A stretch of DNA of 64,000 nucleotides from Bacteroidaceae bacterium (GCA_017445925.1 JAFSRW010000043.1:1-64000), one strand, 5' to 3'. Shown: positions 25,680 through 35,063, numbered from the stretch's first letter. The notes: a model not told the origin generated them from the sequence alone. Made by a program: numbers and translations.

Positions 25680-25720
25680 TTCGAAAGGTCTCCGAAAGAT
25701 GTCCGAAAGAAATCGGAAGT
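25680..25720. repeat. Period-11 array between convergent genes
   Basis: TTCGAAAGGTC, TCCGAAAGATG and TCCGAAAGAAA follow each other at 11-base spacing, then a degenerate unit TCGGAAGTGAG. They lie between the converging symporter and GH71/99-like genes. I see no clear terminator hairpin here. Confidence 0.6.
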
Positions 25721-25749
25721 GAGTCTAGTTGAACTCTAATCAATCTTAG

Positions 25750-27594
25750 TTAGCGTTCCCACTGGAAGTGGTAGCGGAAGCGACGATTGGGTGCGGTGTC
25801 TCCTGTGGTGGAGACGGAGATGATGTCTGATGGGTCTGTGGGATTATCTGCCCACTTGAAATCTAAACTGAAGGCGTTGCCCTTCAGATGGAGTTTATTT
25901 CTGGGAACCTTAATGGTAAGGCGGTTGCCTTCGGTACTCATAACTACTGGGGCTATGGCTTGCCATTGTTGGGTGGCGACATCATAACGCTGAAGCTGAC
26001 CTCCGCTCACCAAGTAGTCATAACCTTCCCAACCCATAGAACGGGTATCTGTATCAATGTACAAGAGCATCCAGTTCCGGTCTGTAGCAGGGGTAAGGTT
26101 TTCTGCTGTTATGGCCTCAAAGATAATCTCTTTTTTGGTTACGCTGACACGGGCTTCTATGATGTCATTACGACCTGTGTTGTCAGTGTAATGCAGACCT
26201 CCGTAGCCGTTATGGTCGCGATGGATAACGTCCCCACGGGTATCAAAATAGGTAGCTGGGGTATTGTAGCCTATGGTTGCAGGTTGTGGCCTTACACCCT
26301 TATAACGACGGATGTTCTGCACCATCTGGTAGTAGTAGTTGTCGGTATATCCGCCTTTCATGGGTTGGATGCTGCGATTGAACTCGGCATTGTACTGGTC
26401 TACAAAATAGAATGGATTCTCGCGACCCAGGAAAGTTGTGGGGCCAGGAACGGTTTCACTTCCTGGAGCAAGGCCAGAACGGTATTTGCCTGCTGTCCAT
26501 TCGTTCCAGTCGTTGATATAAATGAAATCAGGGTCTACACTGAGTGCCTCATCCCAACGGTCTTGGAAGTATATGCCGTAACCCTCAGGGTTTGCTACAG
26601 TCTTGCCTAACCAAGGAACGTAAGCTGAATCGGGTAGGTCATACTGGTTGAGGGTAGGCTCTTTTGTCTCACGACGCCAACTTTTTCCTGTAATACTGAT
26701 GGGGTGTTGAGCTGGTGTGACGGCCATTTCCTCCAATCGTCCCTGATGGCGTGAAGCAAGGTCGCGTGGCTGCATGTCGGCCACACGCTTGTCGTTCATC
26801 TCATAGCCAAAGCTCCAACTGTCCTCTGTACCCACATAGCGGTGGCCGCCCCATTCGTAATAGCCCCACCACATGTTGCGCAGGGTGAAGAAGTTATAAA
26901 TCTCCTGTGGGTAGGAGCCTGCATTGTAGCCGCCTCCGTTGGCATCGTGGTCGGGCTCAGCATTGTAAAGCAAGAGCGGCTTACCTTGCCACTGGAACCA
27001 GAAATCTTGTGCTATACCTTTTTTATATATACGCTCAAACAATTGGGTGACTACGCTGACAACATTTCCGTTGAAGGCCCAAAAGCAGAACAGGGGAACG
27101 GGGTTACCCAGGGAACGCATCTTCTGCATTTCATCAAACAGAACATTCCATTCATCCCAATACAGGACGGCATTGGTAACATCCAGTATCAGTACATCAA
27201 CGCCGGCATCGGCCAACATGGAAAGGTCTCGACGGATAAGCCAACGATCCTGACTGAGGAAATAGCCTGCTTCTGGTTCTCCCCAGTGAAGGCTCCATTC
27301 CTTCCAGGCTGGGTGATAGGCATCTAATCGGGCTTCAGGAGCTTCCTGAAGGGTACGGGTAACATCGCCTCCATAGGGAGAGCGGAGTCCGAACTTACCT
27401 TCATCGTGCCAAGTGATATAGAAAATGCCTACGGTGCGAGGTCTATCGGTACGCAATGGAGCCTCTGAGGCTGTAGGCATAACGCGCCCTAATGCATCAG
27501 ATGCTACCCATGTATCTGCCTTTAGGTCAATGCTTTGCGCATAAGTTGGCAGATAAAGAAACAGCGTGAATAGGAGTGCGACGTGTTTTCTCAT
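25750..27594 (-). CDS. Secreted GH71/GH99-like putative glycoside hydrolase
   Basis: 614 residues with a signal peptide at about 1-19. The body resembles the GH99/GH71-like group of Bacteroidota secreted proteins: VGIFYITWHDEGKFG near the N-terminus, DVLILDVTNAV, LLYNAEPDHDANGGG and FIYINDWNEWTAGKY. The C-terminal third (about 450-614) is a beta-rich region, possibly carbohydrate-binding. By analogy it may be an endo-acting mannosidase, but I cannot verify catalytic residues, so the substrate is open. It converges on the mannan locus. Its ATG overlaps the stop of the lipoprotein gene by 4 bases, so it is the last gene of a Maf-lipoprotein-hydrolase transcript. Confidence 0.6.
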   Translation of the reverse strand: MRKHVALLFTLFLYLPTYAQSIDLKADTWVASDALGRVMPTASEAPLRTDRPRTVGIFYITWHDEGKFGLRSPYGGDVTRTLQEAPEARLDAYHPAWKEWSLHWGEPEAGYFLSQDRWLIRRDLSMLADAGVDVLILDVTNAVLYWDEWNVLFDEMQKMRSLGNPVPLFCFWAFNGNVVSVVTQLFERIYKKGIAQDFWFQWQGKPLLLYNAEPDHDANGGGYNAGSYPQEIYNFFTLRNMWWGYYEWGGHRYVGTEDSWSFGYEMNDKRVADMQPRDLASRHQGRLEEMAVTPAQHPISITGKSWRRETKEPTLNQYDLPDSAYVPWLGKTVANPEGYGIYFQDRWDEALSVDPDFIYINDWNEWTAGKYRSGLAPGSETVPGPTTFLGRENPFYFVDQYNAEFNRSIQPMKGGYTDNYYYQMVQNIRRYKGVRPQPATIGYNTPATYFDTRGDVIHRDHNGYGGLHYTDNTGRNDIIEARVSVTKKEIIFEAITAENLTPATDRNWMLLYIDTDTRSMGWEGYDYLVSGGQLQRYDVATQQWQAIAPVVMSTEGNRLTIKVPRNKLHLKGNAFSLDFKWADNPTDPSDIISVSTTGDTAPNRRFRYHFQWER

Positions 27595-28139
27595 TTAGCA
27601 TTCACAGTAAAGCGTGCACTGCCATTAGCCTTGCCGTATGCAACACTTGAGGTGGAGTATATGTAGCCTGATGCGCTACCAGATTCATAATTGCCTCCGT
27701 CTTCTACCTGAATACCCTCGCCACTAAAAGCATAGGTTGCGCTGAACTTGATGGTGGAAAGACCCAAGGCATTAGCCGGAATGGTGAATGTAATAGTAGG
27801 ATCGTAACTGCCATCAAGGTAACCATCATAGTTGGTGTGGACGGATTTTGTAAAGAATACAGAATCTTTATACGTTAGGCCATCTTCCAACAAAATGGGG
27901 GCTGTAACTTCCCAATTGTAAGTGGTTGCGTTTATAAGGTGTCCTTTCTGATCCTGGAGAGCAGTAACGGTTATCGGATCTCCTGCATGAATGCCTGTTC
28001 TGGGGTTTACTTCCTGGCCGTTATTGGTAAACAGGAAACCTTTCCAGGTGGGAGGGTAAGAAGAATAGTCTTTCTTCTCACAGGATGATAAGGATACCAA
28101 TAAACATGTAATTACAATAAATAATGAATAATGTCTCAT
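27591..28139 (-). CDS. Small lipoprotein of unknown function
   Basis: 182 residues. The N-terminus MRHYSLFIVITCLLVSLSSC is a lipoprotein signal peptide with the lipobox cysteine at residue 20. The mature part is beta-rich and resembles a PKD/Ig-like fold (AGDPITVTALQD, then YNWEVTAP). It overlaps its neighbours by 4 bases on each side. The link to the secreted hydrolase suggests a surface partner, perhaps glycan-binding, but no family was recognised. Confidence 0.65.
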   Translation of the reverse strand: MRHYSLFIVITCLLVSLSSCEKKDYSSYPPTWKGFLFTNNGQEVNPRTGIHAGDPITVTALQDQKGHLINATTYNWEVTAPILLEDGLTYKDSVFFTKSVHTNYDGYLDGSYDPTITFTIPANALGLSTIKFSATYAFSGEGIQVEDGGNYESGSASGYIYSTSSVAYGKANGSARFTVNAK

Positions 28140-28690
28140 ATCTTTATATTTAATTTTTTCAGTTCTGAATATAAACGTTGTACGGGCAAGCCCATTACAT
28201 TAAAGTAGGAACCCTCGAGACGTGTAACTCCAATATAGCCTATCCACTCCTGAATGCCGTAGGCTCCAGCTTTGTCCAGCGGATGGTAGGTCTTTACATA
28301 ATGGTCTATTTCCTGTTCTGTCAGTTGTGCAAAAGTGACGTCACTGGTACACGAGAAGGAATGTGCCCATTCTGTAGTCTTTATGGTAACACCGGTTATA
28401 ACCTGATGGGTGCGTCCTGAAAGCATGGTGAGCATTTGGCAGGCCTCTGCATCATCTTTGGGCTTGCCCAGTACCTGATTGTCCAAGCAGACAATGGTGT
28501 CTGCTGTAATAAGCAGTTCTGAATCGGCAAGTATATAAGGCTCTGCTTTCTTTTGGCTAATGAAAACAGGAATTTCTGCAACGGGGAGGTTGTGGGGGTA
28601 TGATTCGTCGATGCCGTCAATAATGCGAACCTCGTACGATACTCCTAAACCAGCAAGCAACTCGCGCCGTCTGGGCGAGTTGCTTGCCAA
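28136..28690 (-). CDS. maf: Maf-like nucleoside triphosphate pyrophosphatase
   Basis: Maf family: ASNSPRRRELL (phosphate-binding loop), ITADTIVCLDNQVLGKP, LSGRTHQVITGV and DKAGAYGIQEWIGYI are all present. It hydrolyses non-canonical or pyrimidine nucleoside triphosphates and acts in the cytoplasm. The 28690 start is a TTG giving ASNSPRR directly. The first beta strand (TYNIILASNS) is encoded upstream in the same frame, but no ATG, GTG or further TTG occurs before the frame runs into the neighbouring gene. The true start is therefore uncertain and may be a rare codon further upstream. The stop overlaps the lipoprotein start. Confidence 0.85.
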   Translation of the reverse strand: MASNSPRRRELLAGLGVSYEVRIIDGIDESYPHNLPVAEIPVFISQKKAEPYILADSELLITADTIVCLDNQVLGKPKDDAEACQMLTMLSGRTHQVITGVTIKTTEWAHSFSCTSDVTFAQLTEQEIDHYVKTYHPLDKAGAYGIQEWIGYIGVTRLEGSYFNVMGLPVQRLYSELKKLNIKI

Positions 28691-28722
28691 TATGATATTA
28701 TAAGTTTTCGTGGAAGTCTTTT

Positions 28723-29532
28723 TTATTTGTTTACAGCAACCTTCATTCCCTTGATAACATAGATACCGCTGGGGAGGGTCTTCATAGCCTTGTTTATGTT
28801 GGCCTTAGACTGTACCATAGCACCCTGAACGTTGTAGATGTCAACCTCTGCGTCCTGAGACTGCAAATCCTTGATGCAGGTTTCCTCGCCAGCAACATCT
28901 GTGATGTGCTTAATCTCCAGTGCCTGTGCTGTTACGCTCTTTGCATCCCATGTGAATCCACAACGGGTGGGTAGGAATGTCTTGTCACCATTTGTGCAGA
29001 TGAGGATGCTCTGTAACTCGTCAGTCTCCTGCATAGCGGGAATACCATAACGACCTTCAACCTGAATGCTTTCCCAACTGCTGCCAAAGGTTATCTGGTT
29101 ACCTTCTGAATCAGTCTTTGTTACACACTTGAGGGCTGTGCTTACGGCTTCAGCATCTGTGCTGTTGGCACGTAATGTCTGAAGAGTAGGAGAGTAAATG
29201 AGGTAGGGAACACCAGCCTCGATACCTTCGTTAGTGCAATCCAGGAAGTACAGATTGAGGGTGCTTCCTTCTTGGCCGATAGAAATAAGACGCTCTACCT
29301 GAACTCCCTTTGCTGCTGCCTGCAACTGATCGGCAGAAAGACTCATAGGAAGGCAGATACTGTTATAACCGGCAAACAGGGTACGGTTAATCTGTACGGG
29401 CTGTTCCTCGTTATTAAGCAGACTTACATTCAGGGTAGTACCTGATGTGTACAAATTCTTAACTTTATTCTGTGCAAATGCCTGAGAACAGAAGGCGGCT
29501 GCAGCCACCAATGCGAGTGTAAAATGTTTCAT
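28723..29532 (-). CDS. Secreted protein with type IX-like C-terminal domain
   Basis: 269 residues with a signal peptide at about 1-20 (cleavage after AFA). The body is beta-rich and unassigned. The end (VDIYNVQGAMVQ...LPSGIYVIKGMKVAVNK) matches the general pattern of type IX secretion sorting domains, so I infer export to the surface or medium. It has its own promoter and lies just upstream of maf. No enzyme motif was recognised. Confidence 0.7.
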   Translation of the reverse strand: MKHFTLALVAAAAFCSQAFAQNKVKNLYTSGTTLNVSLLNNEEQPVQINRTLFAGYNSICLPMSLSADQLQAAAKGVQVERLISIGQEGSTLNLYFLDCTNEGIEAGVPYLIYSPTLQTLRANSTDAEAVSTALKCVTKTDSEGNQITFGSSWESIQVEGRYGIPAMQETDELQSILICTNGDKTFLPTRCGFTWDAKSVTAQALEIKHITDVAGEETCIKDLQSQDAEVDIYNVQGAMVQSKANINKAMKTLPSGIYVIKGMKVAVNK

Positions 29533-29571
29533 ATCTCTTGAATTTTATGTTATTTTTATTGTTTACGAGTG

Positions 29572-29602
29572 CAATATTACAAATTCTCTTTTGAATAACA
29601 AA
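29572..29602 (-). promoter_or_regulatory. Promoter of the secreted protein gene
   Basis: On the minus strand, TTTG (29602-29599) and TAATATTG (29579-29572) are separated by 19 bases, close to the Bacteroidota TTTG-N19-TAnnTTTG arrangement. The ATG lies about 40 bases downstream. Confidence 0.55.
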
Positions 29603-29652
29603 ATGTTATTCCCTCTTTTTTGCACGTTTTTAACATCTTTAATAATTATTCC

Positions 29653-30282
29653 TTATTTTTTGAGTGCTTGAATGCTGGAAACATGGTGTAAAATGTACGA
29701 ACGCATGATGTGAATGGCATTCTTGTTGGTTCCGCCAAGAGGAATGATAAGGTCGGCATACCTTTTGGTGGGTTCAATGAACTCTTCGTGCATGGGTTTC
29801 AGCACGTCTCTGTAACGGTCTATTACCATTTGTACGGTGCGTCCGCGTTCAATGATATCACGCTGAATAACACGTATCAGTCGCTCGTCGGGGTCCGCGT
29901 CGACAAAGATTTTAAGGTCCATAAGGTCGCGCAATTCCTTCTTCCACAGCGCCATAATACCTTCGATGATAATAACCTCGCAAGGCTCGATGTGTATGGT
30001 CTCAGGCAATCGGTTGCTGATAAGATAACTGTATGTAGGTTGTTCAATGCTTTTATGTTCACGCAGCGTCTGAATTTGCTGGGTTAACAGTTTCCAGTCA
30101 AAAGCATTGGGGTGGTCAAAGTTGATTTTCTTGCGTTCCTCCATGCTGAGGTGGGAGGTGTCATTATAATATGAATCCAATGGTATTACGGCAACCTTAT
30201 CTGTGGGTAATGCCTCGATAATCTTCTTTACAACAGTGGTCTTACCAGATCCTGTTCCGCCTGCAATTCCTATTATGTACAT
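29653..30282 (-). CDS. udk: Uridine kinase
   Basis: 209 residues, cytoplasmic. The P-loop GIAGGTGSGKTT is at the N-terminus. PLDSYYND, FDHPNAFDW, IIIEGIMAL and DLKIFVDADPDERLIRVIQRD follow, all typical of uridine/cytidine kinase. It phosphorylates uridine and cytidine in pyrimidine salvage. The length is normal for the family. A period-7 array (30292-30330) lies directly upstream of its start. Confidence 0.93.
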   Translation of the reverse strand: MYIIGIAGGTGSGKTTVVKKIIEALPTDKVAVIPLDSYYNDTSHLSMEERKKINFDHPNAFDWKLLTQQIQTLREHKSIEQPTYSYLISNRLPETIHIEPCEVIIIEGIMALWKKELRDLMDLKIFVDADPDERLIRVIQRDIIERGRTVQMVIDRYRDVLKPMHEEFIEPTKRYADLIIPLGGTNKNAIHIMRSYILHHVSSIQALKK

Positions 30283-30291
30283 TTTTGTAAA

Positions 30292-30330
30292 GTTTATAGT
30301 TTAAAGTTGAAAGTTTATAGTCAGTTTAAT
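30292..30330. repeat. Period-7 array upstream of udk
   Basis: On the udk sense strand it reads as AACTTTC, AACTTTA, AACTATA, AACTTTA with related units. It begins 10 bases upstream of the udk ATG. Confidence 0.7.
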
Positions 30331-30376
30331 TAGTTTGAAGTTTTCGGTTTTATATGTGGTCACATCCGTTATTATG

Positions 30377-33300
30377 TTATTTCGTTATTTCGACACTTTT
30401 TGCGGCCCGTTTTTTGTTTTTGTCTTTGTTTTTGTTATTGTTATTGTTTTTGTTTTCGTCTTTGTTATTCTTTTGCCTTCTGAATGCTTCTTTCCAGTTA
30501 TTAAAGTCTCTCTTGAACTGAATACCCAGGCCTTGTGTCGTAAGAGATGACTGAACGAAATACCTGTCGTTTGTCTGGTTGTATGCTTTCAGTGAGAAAT
30601 CTCCGTTGCGAGTGAGAATATACTGGATATCGAAGTCGCCAATAAAATTGTTGGTGCTGTAGTAACTTTCGCGATAACCAAAGTTTCCGTTAATCAATAG
30701 CCTGTTGTTCAGCATCTTTCCACTAAGCATTCCCTCCACATCCAGTTGGTCCCAACCGGTTTCTCCTGTGCGTAGGTTGGTGCCGAAGGTCCAGTTGTTG
30801 GAACCAACGGCATTGGAAAGAATCTGGTTGAACTGACTGGACAAAGTACTGCTCAGGAAGGAATTTATGGCCATGCTGCTTTGTCCGCCGCTATTCTGCT
30901 GATACTGAGCACCATAGCTGTAGAAACGTCCTATTCCTAGTAGATAGATTATCTGCATATTGCGTTCTTCTTCTGTATTGACCATAGAACGAACCATCTT
31001 TTTCTCATCCTCGTTGGCGTTGGGTAGGTCGAAATCGAATGTCACTTCAGGTGCTCCAGCAATGCCGCCGATATTCATGATACAGTCTACACGGGTGTTG
31101 GCAAGTCCAAGTCCCGTAGCAGAGAGGTCATCTAAGGAAACATTGGGCACAGTATATTTTGCTTTCAGGTTTAGGGATGCCTGCATGGGGTTACCTCCGA
31201 AAATAATGCTTCCGTCGCGCTGGAATGTAAAATCCTTACGGATAACATCTTGCATAGACATTTTATAGATGCCGTTATCTACTCTGTAGGTACCGTACAT
31301 CTGAAATTTGCCTTTGTTATAAAAGTTGGCAAGTATGTGGCCATTCCCTGCAATGTTAATGTGATCGCCGGTGCGCTGATCCATTATAAGCTTGAGTGTG
31401 GCTTTAGGGTTGATGTCAAGGTCGAAGTTGATATGAATATCTGTCTTTGGCTTTTCTGCTTGGATGGCTTCCGGCTGTAAGGTTGACGTAGAATCCTTAT
31501 GCGATACATAGGTAATAAAGGCAGCGTCTGTAAGTGTTTCGGGAGATGCCACCTTATATACTAAGGTTGTTTTTTCGCGAGGTGTAACATTGACATCAAC
31601 ATTCAGGATGCCAGGTTGGCCTGTGAGTTTCAACTGGCCGTCTGCAAAGACTGTTCCATAGAAATTGGCATCGCCGAAATCACGGGAGTCGTACCCCAAG
31701 ATGTTGTTTGCCGTAGCACTGAATTCGTATCTCATATTAGTGAAACGGTCATAAAGCAGATGTCCATCGAGAATAGCTGTATGTTCCGCATCGGCATTGT
31801 TGCTGTATGAGTCGTGAATGGTGATATCCTTAAGCCAGATATTGCCAGGACGCATGATAACACTGTCTCCTGCTGCGTGATAGTCGACTCCAAGAGAGAG
31901 GACGTGCATAGAAGCCTCATTCAGCATAAGATCCCCCTCCATGGCAAAAATCTTAAAAGGACCATGCAGGCGAGTCCATCCGCTAACGCTACCCTGAAGA
32001 TTGCTGAAAATGCCTTTTGTCCATTTGTCAAGGAATGCAATGTTAGTGTGGTCGGCACGAATGTACAAATCAAGGCCGCTTCCTTCCTCCTTTCCTGGCG
32101 TTACGGTTCCGCTGACACTTGTCTGATGCTTGGTGGCGAGGTCTCTCATGTGTGCATCGATAGTAATGGTTTTTCCCTTGCTTCCCCAATTGCAGTAGGC
32201 ATCACAGTCGCCCATAGGAGCACCGTTTAAGAGGAAATCATATATGTGCATGTAGCCGTCTATTACGGGTTTCTTTAATACAGACGTGGCATAGACGAGC
32301 CCTGTGGCTTTACCGTCAAAATCAACTGAATGGAAGTTTACCATATCGAAGATGTAGGCAAGATCAATCTGGTTGAGGTCGGCGGTGAGTGTGTCGGTAC
32401 TTTCTTTAGAAATTCTTCCGCTTACGGCTATATGTCTGTTCTCACATTCCAGTTTAATATTTTCAACATCTATAACGTTATCATGGAAATTAACATGAGC
32501 CGGTAAAAGGGTCCATGTGGTGTCGTTAATAATAATGTTGGATTTGTTGATGACTCCTTCAATGGCTTGATGACCTGACAGGTCGCGATGGAAATATCCG
32601 ATCAGGTTGATACTGCCGTTCATGGAAGGACTCTTATGGTTGTCCCAGTCAAGGCGAGTGATAAGTTTATCCTGGTTGGCGTATGAATTAAGAATCAGTT
32701 CTGTAGCTCTTCCTTTCATTATTCTTTCAGTTTTTAAGCTGGTTTGAATGATGTTTTTGTAGCTTTCAAGATGCAGTTCAGTGTGCCTGAGGTCGTTGTT
32801 TGCATAATTCAACTGGGGTATGTTGGCATTGAGGATGATTCTTTGCGTAGTATTGTTCATTTCTCCTTGAATAACGGCTGTTTCCGGAATCTTAATTTCT
32901 TTCCCGGTCATGGAACTGAGCAAGGTTGTGTCCTTTGCGGCGATAGCAAAGGTAATGTCGTTTTCAGAAGATACCTTATGCTGAGGTTCTGGAAAAATGC
33001 TAGGCAAAGCCTGATGGGTAATATTCAGGAATGCCGGAGCCAGATCTTTCCATTTGAAACGTCCAATGGCATTGGCAATTATAAAAGGACTGGAAATGGA
33101 AATAATTTGCTGATCCTCTTCGTTACATCGACTGCTAATTTGAATACTGTCTATCACGGTAGGACCGTTCTGCTCCGAGAATATCGTAGCATCTGTAATA
33201 CTGATGTTTCCTGTTAGATGTTCTAAGTCGACGAAATCCATATCGACATTTAAATTGGCACTATAGCTAATTCCTTCCTGTGATTTTGTAAGGTTCAATT

Positions 33301-34852
33301 GATGGGGTGACAGGTTTGATAGTGTGCCTGAGCATTGAATAGATTTCCTGTTTTGTTGTAAATCAGCGAATGTCTTTAATTGCAAAGATCCGTTAAGGTC
33401 GGCTATGTCAACATTAGCATTATATGTGTTTCCCTTTGTGGCTCCGTTGATATCAATGCCTTTGTACTCATGATTACGGAAGACTAGATGGTTTATCAGA
33501 CTTTCAAATGAAATCTCAGGCTTGTTGTCCTGCCCATGTAAACGTCCGTTAGCCTCAGCAGAGAAGGCAACATTTCCCAATTCATTTGGTTTCCCTGTAG
33601 AAAGCAACTGCCCAAGATTTAACTTAGATGATGAAATCTTAGCCAGAATCTTATCCTTGTCAATAAGTTTTCCTTGCAGCGTTAAAGCACCCAGTTGAGT
33701 TGTTGTGGTTAAGTTTGCATCTATCGTGTTGTTTTGGTAACTGACATCACCCTCTGTTAATGTGTTGCCTATGTTTGAGAGATAGGGACTAAGTTCAGTC
33801 TCTTCTCCTCGTATGTTCTTGGTGAAAAACTGCTGAATATTTTTGCTGGTTTTTAGCTGCAAAGAGTTTACGTTGACAGATGGGTTAGAGGTAAAATCTT
33901 GCACTTTTGCATTAGCTTCAAGTTGTATGTTCTGTCTGGTATCTGATAGCGTAAAAGCAGGCAGCAGTATATTATCTCCTTGAGTGATGCATTTGCCCTC
34001 AATGTGAATAGGGTCGTTAAAATTCTGTAGCTTATTGGTGAAACATTTGAAATCGGAAGGTATGACTTTTGCTTCAACCTCTCCGTTTATGTTAGTTTCC
34101 TTCAGCCATTGCTTAATATCGCCTTCTAAAGGAATGTATGGATAGTTTGCACATAATTGGTCAATCTTCAAAGCAGAATTGTCTGTTTGTAGAATAAATT
34201 CGGACAATTTGGCTTGCTTACTGTTGGCTTCCAATAGGAAAGATAATTGGTTCATAGCCAATCCACTTCCTTCAATAAAACTGAGTCTTTTTAGGGCTAT
34301 TCCAAGCGTGTCAGGCAGATTGACAAGAACTTTGGCGTTTACGTCTATGTCGCTGACACTTAAATGACTAAGGTTAAATTGTAGCGGTGTTACTGGGGCA
34401 CTCCACATGTCGTAATGCACAGAACTGCGTCTGGCCAGCAATGTGCCTATCTGAATATTCGCCTTGTTTTTCTTGTCTTTATCTTTCTTGCTGAATTTGT
34501 CTATTAGGAACTGACAGTTCAGGGGAGCTTCTGCATTTGCTTTGTATAGTTTTATATCTGCTCCGATAATTTGGGCATTGTCTATTTGAACTTTTTTATC
34601 CAGCAGAGGCAACAGGCTTATTTTTGCTGCTATACGGGAAGCGTTCAACATAAGCGAATCATTCCGATCGTATATTTTTATATTGTCTATAATAACTCGG
34701 TTGAAAAGTCCGGGACTGACATCTTTTATAATAACTTTTGTTTCAAGATAATCTGAAAGCGATTTGGATAATACATCAGCCGTCCAACTTTGAACAGCCG
34801 GAATCTTTGAAAGGGAAAGTCCAATCAAATAGATGATGAAAACAAGTCCCAC
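30377..34852 (-). CDS. tamB: TamB-type translocation/assembly module protein (DUF490)
   Basis: 1491 residues. An N-terminal membrane helix (GLVFIIYLIGLSLS) is followed by a long series of beta-rich repeats. The C-terminal TamB domain is visible: LDINPKATLKLIMDQRTGDH, GNGHILANFYNKG, MYGTYRVDNGIYKMSMQ and the end region with LNLKAKYTVPNVSLDDL. TamB spans the periplasm and is thought to carry lipids or help outer membrane protein assembly. The start is a GTG at 34852; no ATG precedes it in frame. The last 35 residues are an Asn/Lys/Asp-rich run translated from a period-6 DNA repeat. It is divergent from blaI. Confidence 0.87.
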   Translation of the reverse strand: MGLVFIIYLIGLSLSKIPAVQSWTADVLSKSLSDYLETKVIIKDVSPGLFNRVIIDNIKIYDRNDSLMLNASRIAAKISLLPLLDKKVQIDNAQIIGADIKLYKANAEAPLNCQFLIDKFSKKDKDKKNKANIQIGTLLARRSSVHYDMWSAPVTPLQFNLSHLSVSDIDVNAKVLVNLPDTLGIALKRLSFIEGSGLAMNQLSFLLEANSKQAKLSEFILQTDNSALKIDQLCANYPYIPLEGDIKQWLKETNINGEVEAKVIPSDFKCFTNKLQNFNDPIHIEGKCITQGDNILLPAFTLSDTRQNIQLEANAKVQDFTSNPSVNVNSLQLKTSKNIQQFFTKNIRGEETELSPYLSNIGNTLTEGDVSYQNNTIDANLTTTTQLGALTLQGKLIDKDKILAKISSSKLNLGQLLSTGKPNELGNVAFSAEANGRLHGQDNKPEISFESLINHLVFRNHEYKGIDINGATKGNTYNANVDIADLNGSLQLKTFADLQQNRKSIQCSGTLSNLSPHQLNLTKSQEGISYSANLNVDMDFVDLEHLTGNISITDATIFSEQNGPTVIDSIQISSRCNEEDQQIISISSPFIIANAIGRFKWKDLAPAFLNITHQALPSIFPEPQHKVSSENDITFAIAAKDTTLLSSMTGKEIKIPETAVIQGEMNNTTQRIILNANIPQLNYANNDLRHTELHLESYKNIIQTSLKTERIMKGRATELILNSYANQDKLITRLDWDNHKSPSMNGSINLIGYFHRDLSGHQAIEGVINKSNIIINDTTWTLLPAHVNFHDNVIDVENIKLECENRHIAVSGRISKESTDTLTADLNQIDLAYIFDMVNFHSVDFDGKATGLVYATSVLKKPVIDGYMHIYDFLLNGAPMGDCDAYCNWGSKGKTITIDAHMRDLATKHQTSVSGTVTPGKEEGSGLDLYIRADHTNIAFLDKWTKGIFSNLQGSVSGWTRLHGPFKIFAMEGDLMLNEASMHVLSLGVDYHAAGDSVIMRPGNIWLKDITIHDSYSNNADAEHTAILDGHLLYDRFTNMRYEFSATANNILGYDSRDFGDANFYGTVFADGQLKLTGQPGILNVDVNVTPREKTTLVYKVASPETLTDAAFITYVSHKDSTSTLQPEAIQAEKPKTDIHINFDLDINPKATLKLIMDQRTGDHINIAGNGHILANFYNKGKFQMYGTYRVDNGIYKMSMQDVIRKDFTFQRDGSIIFGGNPMQASLNLKAKYTVPNVSLDDLSATGLGLANTRVDCIMNIGGIAGAPEVTFDFDLPNANEDEKKMVRSMVNTEEERNMQIIYLLGIGRFYSYGAQYQQNSGGQSSMAINSFLSSTLSSQFNQILSNAVGSNNWTFGTNLRTGETGWDQLDVEGMLSGKMLNNRLLINGNFGYRESYYSTNNFIGDFDIQYILTRNGDFSLKAYNQTNDRYFVQSSLTTQGLGIQFKRDFNNWKEAFRRQKNNKDENKNNNNNKNKDKNKKRAAKSVEITK
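30409..30477. repeat. Period-6 array coding the TamB tail
   Basis: On the minus strand the hexamers read AATAAC, AAAAAC, AAAGAC, GAAAAC. They are translated into the Asn/Lys-rich C-terminus of TamB. A short octamer run (GAAATAAC) overlaps the stop codon at 30377. Confidence 0.7.
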
Positions 34853-34984
34853 AAAGCATCTTATTATGAATTTTAGTGCTTTTATCCTTCCTTTTTCTCT
34901 TGTTTATTATACCCCAATGTAATTATCGAGAACAAAAGTACAAAATATTTTTGGAAATGTGTCAGATCCAAGTTTTTTTTTCCG

Positions 34985-35019
34985 ATTACTACGAATAAGT
35001 GTTCTATTACTACAAATAA
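34985..35019. promoter_or_regulatory. Putative BlaI operator, two direct repeats
   Basis: ATTACTACGAATAA (34985-34998) and ATTACTACAAATAA (35006-35019) match at 13 of 14 positions. They are 21 bases apart, two helical turns, on the same face of the DNA. The TACTAC core resembles BlaI/MecI binding sites. They lie about 100 bases before blaI, so autoregulation is inferred. Confidence 0.45.
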
Positions 35020-35063
35020 AAGTTAAATATGCGCGAATATCGTAAGTTTTCGATATCGAAACA

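Noticed and set aside
25888-26610. A 240-codon plus-strand frame inside the GH71/99-like gene
   Set aside because: Antisense to a gene with signal peptide and GH99-like motifs; its translation has no recognisable features.
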